From contig NZ_PEIB01000011.1 of NCBI RefSeq assembly GCF_004116385.1, positions 62,001 through 126,000 of the forward strand: 64,000 nt of DNA, read 5' to 3'. The stretch is from Veronia nyctiphanis (GTDB lineage Bacteria > Pseudomonadota > Gammaproteobacteria > Enterobacterales > Vibrionaceae). Positions 51,429 through 60,436 of the stretch are shown here, in pieces. The notes under the pieces are model-generated. The model worked only from the letters and a program-made list of their open reading frames with translations, was not told the DNA's origin and did not search any database. The translations under genes and the position numbers were made by a program. The first letter of the stretch is position 1, and each line of letters begins with the position of its first letter.

Positions 51429-52147
51429 AGCTGACTCCCTCCAAGTCATAAATGTCATTATTTTTCAAGACATGTCGCTGTTAGCTTGAGCACTAAGGTC
51501 CGCATCACGGTCGTTTTTATTGGCCTTTGAAGAACGAGTCCACAGCTGGCTCTCCAAGTAGTAAAAAAGCAGCGCTGACTCTAACGGTCAGATACTGGGT
51601 TTTCTTCAACGATGTATGCGTTTCTATCCGTTTACATTGGGTAGAAAAAGCCGCCTCCGGAAGGTTCCAGTAACAAGCAAAAGAGGAGGCTGCCCAAATT
51701 TATTTCGCGTCTCGAAAAATAGAAAGTGACTCGATTTCAACACGTTTTAGGGAGGCTGATAAGGCGATACGGGAGAACAAAATACAAACAATTGATGTTC
51801 TGCCCAAAATAAAATGTTACGGGTTGCATTAGGAAGGCATGAAAAGTGATGCTTTACCAAGCTTTTATATTGAATAAATACTCAGTTTCACCCACTACCA
51901 TAATGTGTTCTGTCGCTTTTCTTCACAGTTTCTAAATACAAATTCAAGAGACTTTTCCCTCTTTCGAGCATGAGCAGATCATATTTCATGGTGAACATGA
52001 TTCAGCTTTTGATTTGAGCAGCCAGTACTTGCTCATGCATCTTTGTCACCCTAGCCTCAACCCCTTGGTGATGACTTCATCAATCATAAAAACGACAAAT
52101 CGCCAGATAATAGTACCGCTCTATATGCACTCAGGGAGAGAGTATTT
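51429..52147. other. Long intergenic region, possible small RNA
   Basis: About 720 bases without an evident protein gene. It has the promoter of the cytochrome-cyclase operon at its left end and that of the lipoprotein gene at its right end. A hairpin followed by T on the minus strand at 51645-51693 has no protein gene upstream to end, so a leftward small RNA starting somewhere between 51700 and 51950 is possible. Confidence 0.4.
51645..51693 (-). terminator. Orphan terminator-like hairpin
   Basis: On the minus strand GCAGCCTCC pairs with GGAGGCGGC (one mismatch) around a 26-base loop and five T follow. No coding region on this strand precedes it. Confidence 0.4.
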
Positions 52148-52552
52148 ATGAAACAACTTTTGCCGCTGTTGGTCGTTTCCGCAGTGATAACAGGAGCAGG
52201 CTGTAAAAGTGTGCTTCCATCTGGACAACCCGACTCTGATTATCAAGCGACTCTTCCAGAAAAGCTCAGCAAACAACTGATGACTCTGAACAACGAACCT
52301 GCACAGTCGTTCCGAGGTAAAACGCTAAATTTCCATTTCGATGAAAGTAAAGGACTCTTAACGCTCGTTCACCGTGCAAGGGGGAACCGTTGGCAATGGC
52401 AATTGAGTAAAGAAGAAGCCAATCTGCAGACTAAAGAATTTGCCTGTAACACCTACATAAATGCAGTGCGTGCCGGGCTGGGTGTTCGTCAGTGGTTCAC
52501 AGGTGCTGGTGGATTTGCCACTGATACCTTCTCCTATAAAGACTGCAATTAG
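52148..52552 (+). CDS. Lipoprotein (134 aa)
   Basis: A lipoprotein with signal peptide MKQLLPLLVVSAVITGAGC; the lipobox is TGAGC. The mature part has an amphipathic middle (FRGKTLNFHFDESKGLLTLVHRARGNRW) and two Cys near the end (FACNTYINAVRAGLGVRQWF). ATG 52148 has a GGGAGAG site a few bases upstream. I do not recognise the family. It is a single-gene unit. Confidence 0.72.
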   Translation: MKQLLPLLVVSAVITGAGCKSVLPSGQPDSDYQATLPEKLSKQLMTLNNEPAQSFRGKTLNFHFDESKGLLTLVHRARGNRWQWQLSKEEANLQTKEFACNTYINAVRAGLGVRQWFTGAGGFATDTFSYKDCN

Positions 52553-52634
52553 GGAGTCGGTAACTTATAAAAAAGCAATGAATCAGGAACGTTGATGAAG
52601 GATACAGAAAAACATCTCTGCTTTTGATTGAGAG

Positions 52635-53552
52635 CTAAACGCCAAACTTTCGCTCGTACCTGGGAAGCATCGTTTCGTTGCCTAACAAACCACCCTGATG
52701 GATATACATCAGCGGGGTTTGTCGCAAAGATGCTTGCTCAAGCAATGACGGCCACATCAAGGGGTCATAGAGAAGCTCAAACTCAACGCCAGTTTGTTCT
52801 TTCAGCTTTTGCCAAATCAGGTAATCCTCTCTATACAGTTTGCCGAAATGATGTTTTCTGTGCGGCAATATTTTTGGAAAGCTTTTCATTTCTGGCGCTA
52901 ATCCACGCCATTGCTGACGCAAATAAGCCTCTCCGCCCACACAGGCGCAGGTGAGCACATTAACACCCTCATCGGCGAAATGTTTGTGCAAGTACAAAGA
53001 TGTCGTGCCAGTGCCCGATGGCAATGCTACGTTGAGTTCCTTCAATGACAGACTATTCTTCCATTCAATGATCTCTTGTGCCAAACCTTTCACCCCTTCC
53101 TCAGCAAAATCGAACCGACCGCCTTCTGGAATAATCAGAGCATCCGGACCAGGCTGTCGAACTGCATCAATATATTGTGCTGGATGAAGGTCGCCGCGGC
53201 CTTCTAGTTTGGAAAGGTCTATCACATCAGCACCCAATGACATAGCTGCCGCATAGTTACCTCGTGGGTTCTCTACTAACCATACGGGAATACGATCAAC
53301 ATAGAATTCCAACCGCCAGCCTTTCAGCTGAGCCAGTGCAGCGAGAGAATAAAGTGAATTCGCCTGCGCTGAGCCGTAACTTATCACCGTAGTAATGTCG
53401 CCATGAGATTGCGCCAACAAGGACGCGAATTTTCTTGCTTTGTTGCCACTGAATGTAGGATGTAACAAATCATCCCGTTTTAAATAGAAGCAAAGATCAT
53501 CGATTTTATGTTCACTGACTGGGCTGGCGTTCAGTTTCATGGCGGGCTGCAA
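52635..53552 (-). CDS. PLP-dependent ACC deaminase/D-cysteine desulfhydrase family protein
   Basis: A 305-residue enzyme of PLP fold type II. LKRDDLLHPTFSGNKARKF contains the PLP lysine in the S-G-N-K-x-R-K motif common to D-cysteine desulfhydrase and ACC deaminase. SYGSAQANS provides the Asn that stacks on PLP, and LPSGTGTTSLYL is the phosphate-binding loop. IHQGGLLG near the end closes the site. Most bacterial members act on D-cysteine or related D-amino acids; true ACC deaminase is less likely in a marine gammaproteobacterium. No neighbour helps to fix the substrate. Confidence 0.88.
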   Translation of the reverse strand: MQPAMKLNASPVSEHKIDDLCFYLKRDDLLHPTFSGNKARKFASLLAQSHGDITTVISYGSAQANSLYSLAALAQLKGWRLEFYVDRIPVWLVENPRGNYAAAMSLGADVIDLSKLEGRGDLHPAQYIDAVRQPGPDALIIPEGGRFDFAEEGVKGLAQEIIEWKNSLSLKELNVALPSGTGTTSLYLHKHFADEGVNVLTCACVGGEAYLRQQWRGLAPEMKSFPKILPHRKHHFGKLYREDYLIWQKLKEQTGVEFELLYDPLMWPSLLEQASLRQTPLMYIHQGGLLGNETMLPRYERKFGV

Positions 53553-53644
53553 TTGCGGATACTCGTCGCAAGTGTAGGGTTTTCATGATGAGAAAATCAA
53601 GCACACAAAGACACCACAATTCGTCGAGTGACATGTTAAGGGTG

Positions 53645-54136
53645 TCAGACGAATGTTTTTTGCCAAAAGTCTGTCTGAGGATGTTTAGGATTAGGTTTTA
53701 AAAACGTCCAGCCAGATTTTTCATAGTGACTTAACGCTCTCCCATTTTCACGACTCACAGAGAGAATCGCCCCCTTGCATCCCTGCTCCATTAACCTGTT
53801 CTCAAGATAGGCCTGAGCCTGTTCTGCAAAACCTAACCCTCTTACTTGCTCACATAAGTACACCAAATGCACGTAGCCAAAGTCTGGCTTAAAGGAAAAC
53901 GTTTTGAATTCGAGTTGTCCGACTATCTCTCCATCTTTCCACAAGTGAAGATAAAACCACTGCGGCTCTCGCATCCTTTTCCTGATTTTTTGCTCATAAC
54001 CTTCTATTGAAGTGGTAAAACCATCAAGGCTTCCAAAGCTGCATCTAAATGAATCCTCGCGAAATGCATGACACTTAGAAAAATCATTATCAATATTAAT
54101 GGGTAAAAAGCATAGCAATGACAACCTCCAGCTCAT
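53645..54136 (-). CDS. GNAT family N-acetyltransferase
   Basis: A 163-residue GNAT protein. The acetyl-CoA motif is YLCEQVRGLGFAEQAQAYLE (V-R-G-L-G-F for the usual R/Q-x-x-G-x-G/A), with HLVYLCEQ as beta 4 and AILSVSRENGRALSHYEKSGW as motif B (N-x-x-A-x-x-x-Y-x-x-x-G). ATG 54136 is used; a GTG directly before it is possible. No ribosome binding site is obvious. The substrate is unknown. A second, different GNAT lies divergently at 54312. Confidence 0.82.
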   Translation of the reverse strand: MSWRLSLLCFLPINIDNDFSKCHAFREDSFRCSFGSLDGFTTSIEGYEQKIRKRMREPQWFYLHLWKDGEIVGQLEFKTFSFKPDFGYVHLVYLCEQVRGLGFAEQAQAYLENRLMEQGCKGAILSVSRENGRALSHYEKSGWTFLKPNPKHPQTDFWQKTFV

Positions 54137-54311
54137 CACGATAAACCGTTTGATGATAGCTTTTCTCTCTGCGAGTAACAGATTTTATTACAGATAATCA
54201 GAGCCAATTAATATTTATGGATGGCCAAGCCTCCTCCCCGTAACACCCCTGGTAACCTCCATACTGCTTCAATCAGGAATTCAACAAAGAACAAGAGAGC
54301 ATACGTTCCCT

Positions 54312-54878
54312 ATGAGTCAAAAGAACGCAGAGAACATTATATTTACCCAGAACTTGGTCATCGAAGATGCCAAAGCATTATTGGCGTTTGAAGAAGCAAA
54401 TAAAGCATGGTTTGCCGAGCAGATTGGGGGCCGCCCCTGTCACTTTTTTCGCATAGACGCCATCAAGGAACACATTGAAGAACTCCTTTGTTTGCACGCA
54501 TTAGGGAAGTGTTTGCCCATGGTCATCAAGAGTCAGTCAGGAGAAATTCTTGGTAGAGTGAACCTCCGAGATATAACCGATAGGGATGCTGAGCTTGGTT
54601 ATCGAATAGCCAAAAAACATATTCGCAAAGGGTTGGCGAGCCTTGCAGTAAAGACGATGGCTCAAGAAGCGACAGAACGACGTCACACTGCGCTTATTGC
54701 CAATGTCGGTACTGATAATTTAGGTTCGCAACGAGTACTCGAGAACACAGGTTTTGTGCGAGGAGAGCGAATTGAAGCCTATACCTCGTTAAATGGACTA
54801 CCGCTTGATGTATACAGATACAGGCTAACACTGCCAGCACCCGCAAAAAATAAAGGGGTGCATGACAATAAAGGTTAA
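54312..54878 (+). CDS. GNAT family N-acetyltransferase, RimJ/RimL type
   Basis: A 188-residue GNAT of the RimJ-like group. It has LGRVNLRDITDRDAELGYRIAKKHIRKGLASLAVK, in which ELGYRI and RKGLAS form the acetyl-CoA site, and ANVGTDNLGSQRVLENTGFVRGE as motif B (N-x-x-S-x-R-V-L-E-x-x-G-F). These enzymes often acetylate protein N-termini or small amines. The last four bases overlap the stop of the converging ferredoxin-reductase gene. Confidence 0.88.
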   Translation: MSQKNAENIIFTQNLVIEDAKALLAFEEANKAWFAEQIGGRPCHFFRIDAIKEHIEELLCLHALGKCLPMVIKSQSGEILGRVNLRDITDRDAELGYRIAKKHIRKGLASLAVKTMAQEATERRHTALIANVGTDNLGSQRVLENTGFVRGERIEAYTSLNGLPLDVYRYRLTLPAPAKNKGVHDNKG

Positions 54879-55900
54879 GCGGTTTCAGGTACGCTATCAG
54901 TGACTGTTGTGAAGCGATCGGCGTAGATATCATTGGGGTTGAGTCCGAGTGAAATCAAAGTTTCCTTCGCTTTATCAACCATGACCGGAGGGCCACAAAG
55001 GTATGCCTGGCCAATGCCATCGATATACTCACCAATAAAATCAGTCACGAAGCCCTTGCCACCTTGCCAGTCACTATCACGGCTACACTCAGAGAGAATC
55101 GGCACAAAGCTAAAACGCGTTGGCCACAAGTCTTTCAGGCTTTTTATCTCCGCCAGCTTATAAAGATCACGTTGCTGACGTGCGCCAAACAACAAGGTGA
55201 CAGAACGATTCTCTCTATTGGTCAACGCCTGCTCAAGCATCGCCATGATCGGTGCCAGACCGCTGCCGCCTGCAACAACGAGAATGTCTTTCTCACCTGC
55301 CCTCAACCAAAAGTCGCCGTGTGGACCTGTCACGGATAATGATTGCCCCATAAGGTCTTCTTCAACGGCTCTGCTGCTGAAACGACCGTTTCCTACCTGA
55401 CGAATGAAAAATGTCAGTGAACATGGGTCGGAATTTGCTGTTGCAAATGAGTAACTTCTTTTGATGTTAGGTAAGCCCGCTAATTCCAGTTCGGCGTATT
55501 GTCCCGGCCTGTATGAAAGTGGCGTGTTAGTTTTAATTGTGAGTTGCGTAATATCGTGAGTTAGCGAAGACTGACCAACGACTGTTCCGCTTACAGTTTT
55601 AGTCGCTCGCTCTTCATATTCAACAGTGACGTCTCCAACCGGCACGCTCTGGCAGGCAAGTATAAAATCGTTCTCAAGCTCATGTTCAGAAAGCACATAG
55701 CTACTGTCAGTCAACTCCCTGACTTTTCCACTGGTTAGCCGACATTTGCAGGTTGCGCATCCACCAACACGGCAGCTGTTGGGAAAATCGATGTTCTGTC
55801 GCAACGCTGCGCTGAGCAACGTCTCTTTGGAGGCAATGGTTATCGTTTTACCGTTCACTTCCGCGCTGAACGTTTTCTTTTTGGAGAAAAATGAAAACAT
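54875..55900 (-). CDS. Ferredoxin-linked flavin reductase (2Fe-2S, FAD, NAD domains)
   Basis: A 341-residue electron-transfer protein. The N-terminal plant-type ferredoxin domain has CRVGGCATCKC and a later Cys in FILACQ (C-x4-C-x2-C-xn-C). Next is an FAD domain with RPGQYAELEL and RSYSFAT, then an NAD(P) domain with VVAGGSGLAPIMAML and LCGPPVMVDKAKETL. This plan matches the reductase parts of aromatic-ring oxygenases, phenol hydroxylase and CDP-6-deoxy-delta-3,4-glucoseen reductase. It passes electrons from NAD(P)H to an unknown oxygenase. It diverges from an AraC regulator 112 bases away, which likely controls it. Confidence 0.92.
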   Translation of the reverse strand: MFSFFSKKKTFSAEVNGKTITIASKETLLSAALRQNIDFPNSCRVGGCATCKCRLTSGKVRELTDSSYVLSEHELENDFILACQSVPVGDVTVEYEERATKTVSGTVVGQSSLTHDITQLTIKTNTPLSYRPGQYAELELAGLPNIKRSYSFATANSDPCSLTFFIRQVGNGRFSSRAVEEDLMGQSLSVTGPHGDFWLRAGEKDILVVAGGSGLAPIMAMLEQALTNRENRSVTLLFGARQQRDLYKLAEIKSLKDLWPTRFSFVPILSECSRDSDWQGGKGFVTDFIGEYIDGIGQAYLCGPPVMVDKAKETLISLGLNPNDIYADRFTTVTDSVPETA

Positions 55901-56012
55901 CGAAGAGCAACTCCTTGCCTTGTTGATATGAACTCATTCTCACACTAGCAACTAAGCGTTAGCTAAAATAGGTTACAATTTGCCAATAGACATTCATTTT
56001 TTGACAACCTAA

Positions 56013-57038
56013 ATGCTTAACTTATCAGCAACACTACCAACGACATACTTGAGACTGACGGTAAAACAAATCACCGACATGGGATTTGACGTATCAGAGA
56101 CTCTGAGACGGAAAGGGTTTGATCCAGATAACCTCGATGACCCGTCAATGCGATTGACAGTCAAACAGTACTGCCAATTTATTGAGAGCATGCTGGCGCT
56201 GACCAATGAGCCTGAATTGGGCATTTTGGTTGGTCGGCGATTAATGTTCAATGCCCACGGTGCGCTGGGTTTTGCAGCGATCAACTGTGAAAACTTTCTC
56301 CAGCTTCTTAATCTGGCCCAAAAGTTTATTTCGGCCAGAACAGGACAACTCTTGAGCATTGACTACGAACACGTAGGTGATTTTACCCATGTGAACATGT
56401 ACGAATACTCACCAAATGAAATTCCGAAACGATTTACCGTAGAGACGTTTGCGGCCGCGATAAAAAATGTCTATACCTTTGTGGCACCGCCGGATTCTAA
56501 CCTTCATTCTGTACATTTCACATTTCCCAAAATCTACGGCAGCGACCTTGCTGAGCGTTTTTTTGAATGTCCGGTTTATTATGGCCAAGCCAGTAATTAC
56601 ATGGTCGTACGAAGTGACTTCCTCAAAAAGCCACTCACCACAGCGACCTATGCCAGCTATAGCGAAGCCGTTGATCTTTGCAGCCGGGAACTAAGTGGAT
56701 TGGGTGCGTCAGAGTCTTTACCGGACAAAGTCAGGCGTTTTATGCGTGGGAAGGGATACCAGTTACCAAGCTTTGCAGAAGTTGCCGAGCACTTCAGCAT
56801 GACAACGCGGAGTATGCACAGAAAGCTAAAGGATGATGAAACATCGTACAAAAAGCTTTCTGAGGAAATTCGTCATGAGTACGCAGCTAAAATGCTTCGT
56901 CACAACAAACTGACTATTCAAGAAATAGCGTTTAATCTCGGATACAGTGATGTCGCTAATTTCAGACGAGCATTTAAACGGTGGGAAAATAAATCGCCGA
57001 TGGAATACAGAGAATCGATGTTGGAGGACAGAAACTAG
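56013..57038 (+). CDS. AraC family transcriptional regulator
   Basis: A 341-residue regulator with the same layout as the one at 27477-28511: an N-terminal arabinose-binding-type domain (LGILVGRRLMFNAHGALGFAAINCENF) and a C-terminal pair of helix-turn-helix motifs (SFAEVAEHFSMTTRSMHRKL and IQEIAFNLGYSDVANFRRAFKRWENKSP). It is divergent from the ferredoxin-reductase gene; the 112 bases between them should contain operators for both. The ligand is unknown, maybe the substrate of the oxygenase that the reductase serves. Confidence 0.92.
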   Translation: MLNLSATLPTTYLRLTVKQITDMGFDVSETLRRKGFDPDNLDDPSMRLTVKQYCQFIESMLALTNEPELGILVGRRLMFNAHGALGFAAINCENFLQLLNLAQKFISARTGQLLSIDYEHVGDFTHVNMYEYSPNEIPKRFTVETFAAAIKNVYTFVAPPDSNLHSVHFTFPKIYGSDLAERFFECPVYYGQASNYMVVRSDFLKKPLTTATYASYSEAVDLCSRELSGLGASESLPDKVRRFMRGKGYQLPSFAEVAEHFSMTTRSMHRKLKDDETSYKKLSEEIRHEYAAKMLRHNKLTIQEIAFNLGYSDVANFRRAFKRWENKSPMEYRESMLEDRN

Positions 57039-57071
57039 TCCCGAACAATCTCTATCAAGCAAAGAAGCAGC

Positions 57072-57097
57072 AAAAACAGCGACGGTGAATGTCGCTG
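57072..57097 (-). terminator. Rho-independent terminator of the DUF3429-RDD operon
   Basis: On the minus strand CAGCGAC and GTCGCTG pair around ATTCACC and are followed by five T. It lies just after the RDD stop. Confidence 0.8.
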
Positions 57098-57109
57098 CCC
57101 TACTCTTTA

Positions 57110-57790
57110 TTACTCTTTTCTCATTACTACAGTTTTCGCGAGACGGTCGTGTAACGTCTGCCTTTTGTCGCTGAGATAAGCGGCCAATACATCAGCACTC
57201 ATGATCAACACATACACCACAAAGGACACAAGCACGAAAAAGTCCGGAAGAACTGAAAAAGGCGTGTCCGCAACCCAAAATGCATATAGTAGGTACCCAT
57301 AAAGCGCACTGACATACAGAAAACAATCTCGGGTCACTAATTGCTGAAACGACGCTCTTCTTTCGCTATCGATATCAGAGACGATCAGTCCAAGAAGATA
57401 CTTGCCAACCGTTTGGCGAAATAATCCTAAACACACCACATTGTAGACAACCAATCCACCGGAAATAACAAGAATGCCTAAAGCAATGTCGTCGTAAGTT
57501 CGCTGCGGGTCGATATAGGTCACTGACGAATATATATAGTATCCAACGAGAGCAATGATCACTGCATCAACGCAAAATGCTAGTAAACGCCGCCATACTA
57601 CAAAGAAACTGAACTCATCAGCGCTCTTCAATAAACATTCTTCAGAAACTGCAGGGTTATCGTGAAGTCGACCATTAATGAGCGCCTTTATTTTGTCTCG
57701 TCGACCGGGATACTGCTCATCATCCAGCTGTTCAAGCGCTTCAAACAACTCGATAATACTGTAATTGCTATAGTCAGGTTCTACATCCAT
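57110..57790 (-). CDS. RDD family membrane protein
   Basis: A 226-residue protein. The first 60 residues are soluble and acidic (EPDYSNYSIIELFEALEQLDDEQYPGRRDKIKALI). The RDD domain follows, with its key residues in VVWRRLLAFCVDAVIIAL (R...D) and four membrane helices; TVGKYLLGLIVSD is another family block. Some RDD proteins act as Na+/H+ or Li+ antiporters, others have unknown jobs. It begins 16 bases after the DUF3429 stop, so the two form an operon. Confidence 0.87.
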   Translation of the reverse strand: MDVEPDYSNYSIIELFEALEQLDDEQYPGRRDKIKALINGRLHDNPAVSEECLLKSADEFSFFVVWRRLLAFCVDAVIIALVGYYIYSSVTYIDPQRTYDDIALGILVISGGLVVYNVVCLGLFRQTVGKYLLGLIVSDIDSERRASFQQLVTRDCFLYVSALYGYLLYAFWVADTPFSVLPDFFVLVSFVVYVLIMSADVLAAYLSDKRQTLHDRLAKTVVMRKE

Positions 57791-57806
57791 TCACTATTCC
57801 ATTCAG

Positions 57807-58255
57807 TCACACGAACAGGTTTTGCCTACCTTCCAGCCAGTACCAAAGGCTAGCGTGGCAAAAGAAAACGACGATGGTTAACGCCCCACGCATCGCCGTA
57901 TACCACAAAGGGTAGACATGACGAGCAATAAAGAATAGCTCGATGACAAACAATGCAATGAACGAAAGGGCGAGTATCAGTAATCCAAAGCCAGAGGCAT
58001 GGCAGCAACGGCAAAGGCAATGAGTGAAAATACAATAGCTGTTGTCAGTCCAAATGAGCCCGGCTTACTCTTCTCTTCATCAAGTGATGCACCCCATACA
58101 GCGCCCGCCATAAAAGCGAGTATTACCATGCTATAACTGGTAAAAAGGTTGATTAAACCTGACTCCCAACTGTCAGGCCACAATGGAAACAAGATACCGA
58201 TAGCAACAAACGGGATTAATCCCATCGCACCGTATCCCCATGCTGTACTTTTCAT
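57807..58255 (-). CDS. DUF3429 membrane protein (frameshifted as read)
   Basis: A reconstructed 149-residue protein with five hydrophobic segments. The start MKSTAWGYGAMGLIPFVAIGIL and the later YSMVILAFMAGAVWGASL fit the DUF3429 family. The read breaks at 57991; one more G/C base there turns ALDY-stop into GFGLLILALSFIALFVIELF and runs to WLEGRQNLFV, which gives the usual family length. The function is unknown. It lies first in an operon with the RDD gene, which suggests a shared membrane role. Confidence 0.78.
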
Positions 58256-58281
58256 TATTTCTTCTAATCCTTAAATATTGT

Positions 58282-58542
58282 TCATTCTCTGAGCGGATGA
58301 TTTTCTGGTAATTGTCGTTGGATCCAAAGCACGAGCTTATGCTTCATCGAAGGGCCGTCTTCCTTATTCGATGCAAGCGGTGTTATCAGCTTATCCTGAA
58401 CCAGTAAACGATAGATGCACTCAATCTTTATTTTATTTGACGTACCAGAATCAAATTTGGCAAAGCCACGTTTCTCGGCATATTGCTCACCAATACTTAG
58501 TGCTTTTTTAAGAAGCTGGCTTTCATTTTTTACTTTTTTCAT
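58282..58542 (-). CDS. DUF5062 family protein
   Basis: An 86-residue, basic, soluble protein (MKKVKNESQLLKKALSIGEQYAEKRGFAKF...). It matches DUF5062, a small family that I know from Vibrionaceae and related marine bacteria. ATG 58542 follows GAGGTGGAT, and the GTG at 58548 overlaps this site. No function is known. It lies 26 bases upstream of the DUF3429 gene in the same direction and may share its transcript. Confidence 0.78.
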   Translation of the reverse strand: MKKVKNESQLLKKALSIGEQYAEKRGFAKFDSGTSNKIKIECIYRLLVQDKLITPLASNKEDGPSMKHKLVLWIQRQLPENHPLRE

Positions 58543-58674
58543 ATCCACCTCGTGCTGAAATTCAAATGTAGGAAGACTACAAGGCGATCGTTATCAGGGT
58601 GATACCTGAGCCTGTCACTGTCAAAGTCATACCACGACAACAGTTTGATTTTTTCAGTATTTCCAAATTTTTTG

Positions 58675-59901
58675 TCACTCGACAGACATTACATCCACCA
58701 GTGCAGAAAAAAAGCGATCAATTTCATCCTCCGTGTTGTAATGCATGAACCCCACTCGGAGAACACCGCCCCCTTCGAGTTTATTCAGTGTTTTTACCGC
58801 CTCTACCGCATAGAAGTGTCCATTCCAGACATAAATATGTTTTTTTGCCAACCCCTCTGCGATTGTCTGCGGTGACATGTCATCAAAGGAAAGTGCAAAT
58901 GTGGGTGTTCTATGCTGTGAATTTTTGGTTCCATGCAAAGAGACACCATCGACCCCATCTAACTTGGACAAGAAATGCGCTGAGAGGCGCTCTTCATGGT
59001 GCAGGTAGTGATGGTAGCACTCCTCAAGCCTTTCTCGCAGCGTGGATTTAACGCTCCAGCTGGCCAAATAGTTAACCGCCGCGTTAAAACCAGCCAGCGC
59101 TTCGAAATTCAACGTTCCGGTTTCAAACCTTGCTGGCCCCTTTTCAGGTGCAGGTTTCACTTTGTAGGGCCTAAGCTGATCGAGCCAAGGAGACGCTATG
59201 TAGGCAATACCGAGATGCGGTCCAAAAAACTTATAAGCAGAACAAACCAGAAAATCACAACCGAATGCCTGCACATCAATAAGCTGGTGTGGTGCAAAAT
59301 GTACGGCATCGAGGTAGACCTTTGCCCCCATTTTTTTCGCCAATGTCACTATTTTCTGCACATCGACAATGGTCCCCGTGAGATTGGATGCGCAGGTGAC
59401 GGCAATGAGTTTTGTTCGTTTACTGATCAGCGATGAAAGTTGTTTGAGGTCCAACTGACACTCGTCAGCACTCATTGTTAAGGATTTAACAATGACCCCT
59501 TTGTCCTCAGCCGCCATCTGCCAAGGAGACACATTGGCAAAATGATCTAATGAAGAAACAATAATTTCATCCCCCGCCTTCCAGTCACGACTGATAGCGC
59601 GGCTCAGACTAAAGGTCAGGCTTGTCATATTGGCACCGAACGCCATATGGTCTCCTGAGGGAGCATTCACAAAGTCAGCAGCGGTTTGTCTTGCCTTTTC
59701 AACGAGTCGCCCAGTATCCGCACTGCAGGCGAAAACGCCACCCAGATTTGAATTCCCGCCGTCAAAATAGTTTCTCATCGCTTCACTCACGCGTTCAGGT
59801 ATCTGTGTGCCACCGGGTCCATCGAGAAAGCAAACCTGATAACCATCGTGATACTGATTTAGCGCAGGGAAAAGCGCGCGTGCCTGTTCAGCAGAATACA
59901 T
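58675..59901 (-). CDS. Cysteine desulfurase-like class V aminotransferase (VC1184 subfamily)
   Basis: A 408-residue PLP enzyme. The catalytic lysine is in CSAYKFFGPHLG, with the upstream Asp-x-x-His in VYLDAVHFAPH. FLDGPGGTQIP starts the domain and FGANMTSLTFSLSRA gives the phosphate loop. This layout is typical for the cysteine desulfurase-like subfamily named after VC1184, whose real substrate is unclear; the active-site loop Cys of true IscS/SufS is not evident. ATG 59901 has GGAGG at 5 bases; the 45 extra residues of open frame upstream have no family match. Confidence 0.88.
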   Translation of the reverse strand: MYSAEQARALFPALNQYHDGYQVCFLDGPGGTQIPERVSEAMRNYFDGGNSNLGGVFACSADTGRLVEKARQTAADFVNAPSGDHMAFGANMTSLTFSLSRAISRDWKAGDEIIVSSLDHFANVSPWQMAAEDKGVIVKSLTMSADECQLDLKQLSSLISKRTKLIAVTCASNLTGTIVDVQKIVTLAKKMGAKVYLDAVHFAPHQLIDVQAFGCDFLVCSAYKFFGPHLGIAYIASPWLDQLRPYKVKPAPEKGPARFETGTLNFEALAGFNAAVNYLASWSVKSTLRERLEECYHHYLHHEERLSAHFLSKLDGVDGVSLHGTKNSQHRTPTFALSFDDMSPQTIAEGLAKKHIYVWNGHFYAVEAVKTLNKLEGGGVLRVGFMHYNTEDEIDRFFSALVDVMSVE

Positions 59902-60436
59902 GGATACCTCCAGCTCACAGCGCCAAAGCCGCGAAATATAAATGTAATGAAATAAGCATAGACACTGGTGATAATGACTTGTTTCGTTGTTCGTTACCTG
60001 CTTCACATCCACAGATATTTTTGCCACTTCGTACATGATAAATCGCTTTCTTTAGCTGATATTCAGGCTAAAAACTCGCTGATGAATTGAGGCTGGCAAA
60101 CCATAAATGTTTGGTAAATACGATTAGTGAACGGAGATAAAAATGACTAACACTCCATCATGTAATGATGAACAGTATTGTTGTTAATACAGAAAAGCTA
60201 TCAACGCTACGTTTGACAACTTTCAATAGTGGGACTCATTGAGAGTGCATCGAATCTACTATCGGATGCCGTTAATTTTATCTGGTTGTAGGCCGTTACA
60301 AGAAGGGCAGAAAGAATCAATTCATCATCTAAATTCAATTTTCCATGGGCAAGATTTAACGTATCAATCTAAATTGACGTCTCGAAACTCGGTTGAAATA
60401 ATGGTCGTCAGCATCTCTCAAGTAAAAAGTGTCTCA
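59902..60436. other. Intergenic region with a Cys-rich 14-codon reading frame
   Basis: About 535 bases between divergent genes. It should have promoters for both. One short reading frame (60143-60187) is described as a finding. I see no other gene. Confidence 0.4.
60143..60187 (+). CDS. Possible 14-residue Cys-rich leader peptide
   Basis: MTNTPSCNDEQYCC, with GGAG six bases before its ATG and three Cys, two of them directly before the stop. It could be a translated leader that senses cysteine, or chance. It precedes the LprI-like gene by about 250 bases. Confidence 0.25.
   Translation: MTNTPSCNDEQYCC

Noticed and set aside
59902-60036. N-terminal extension of the cysteine desulfurase-like protein by 45 residues
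   Set aside because: The GGAGG site and the family start both support ATG 59901.
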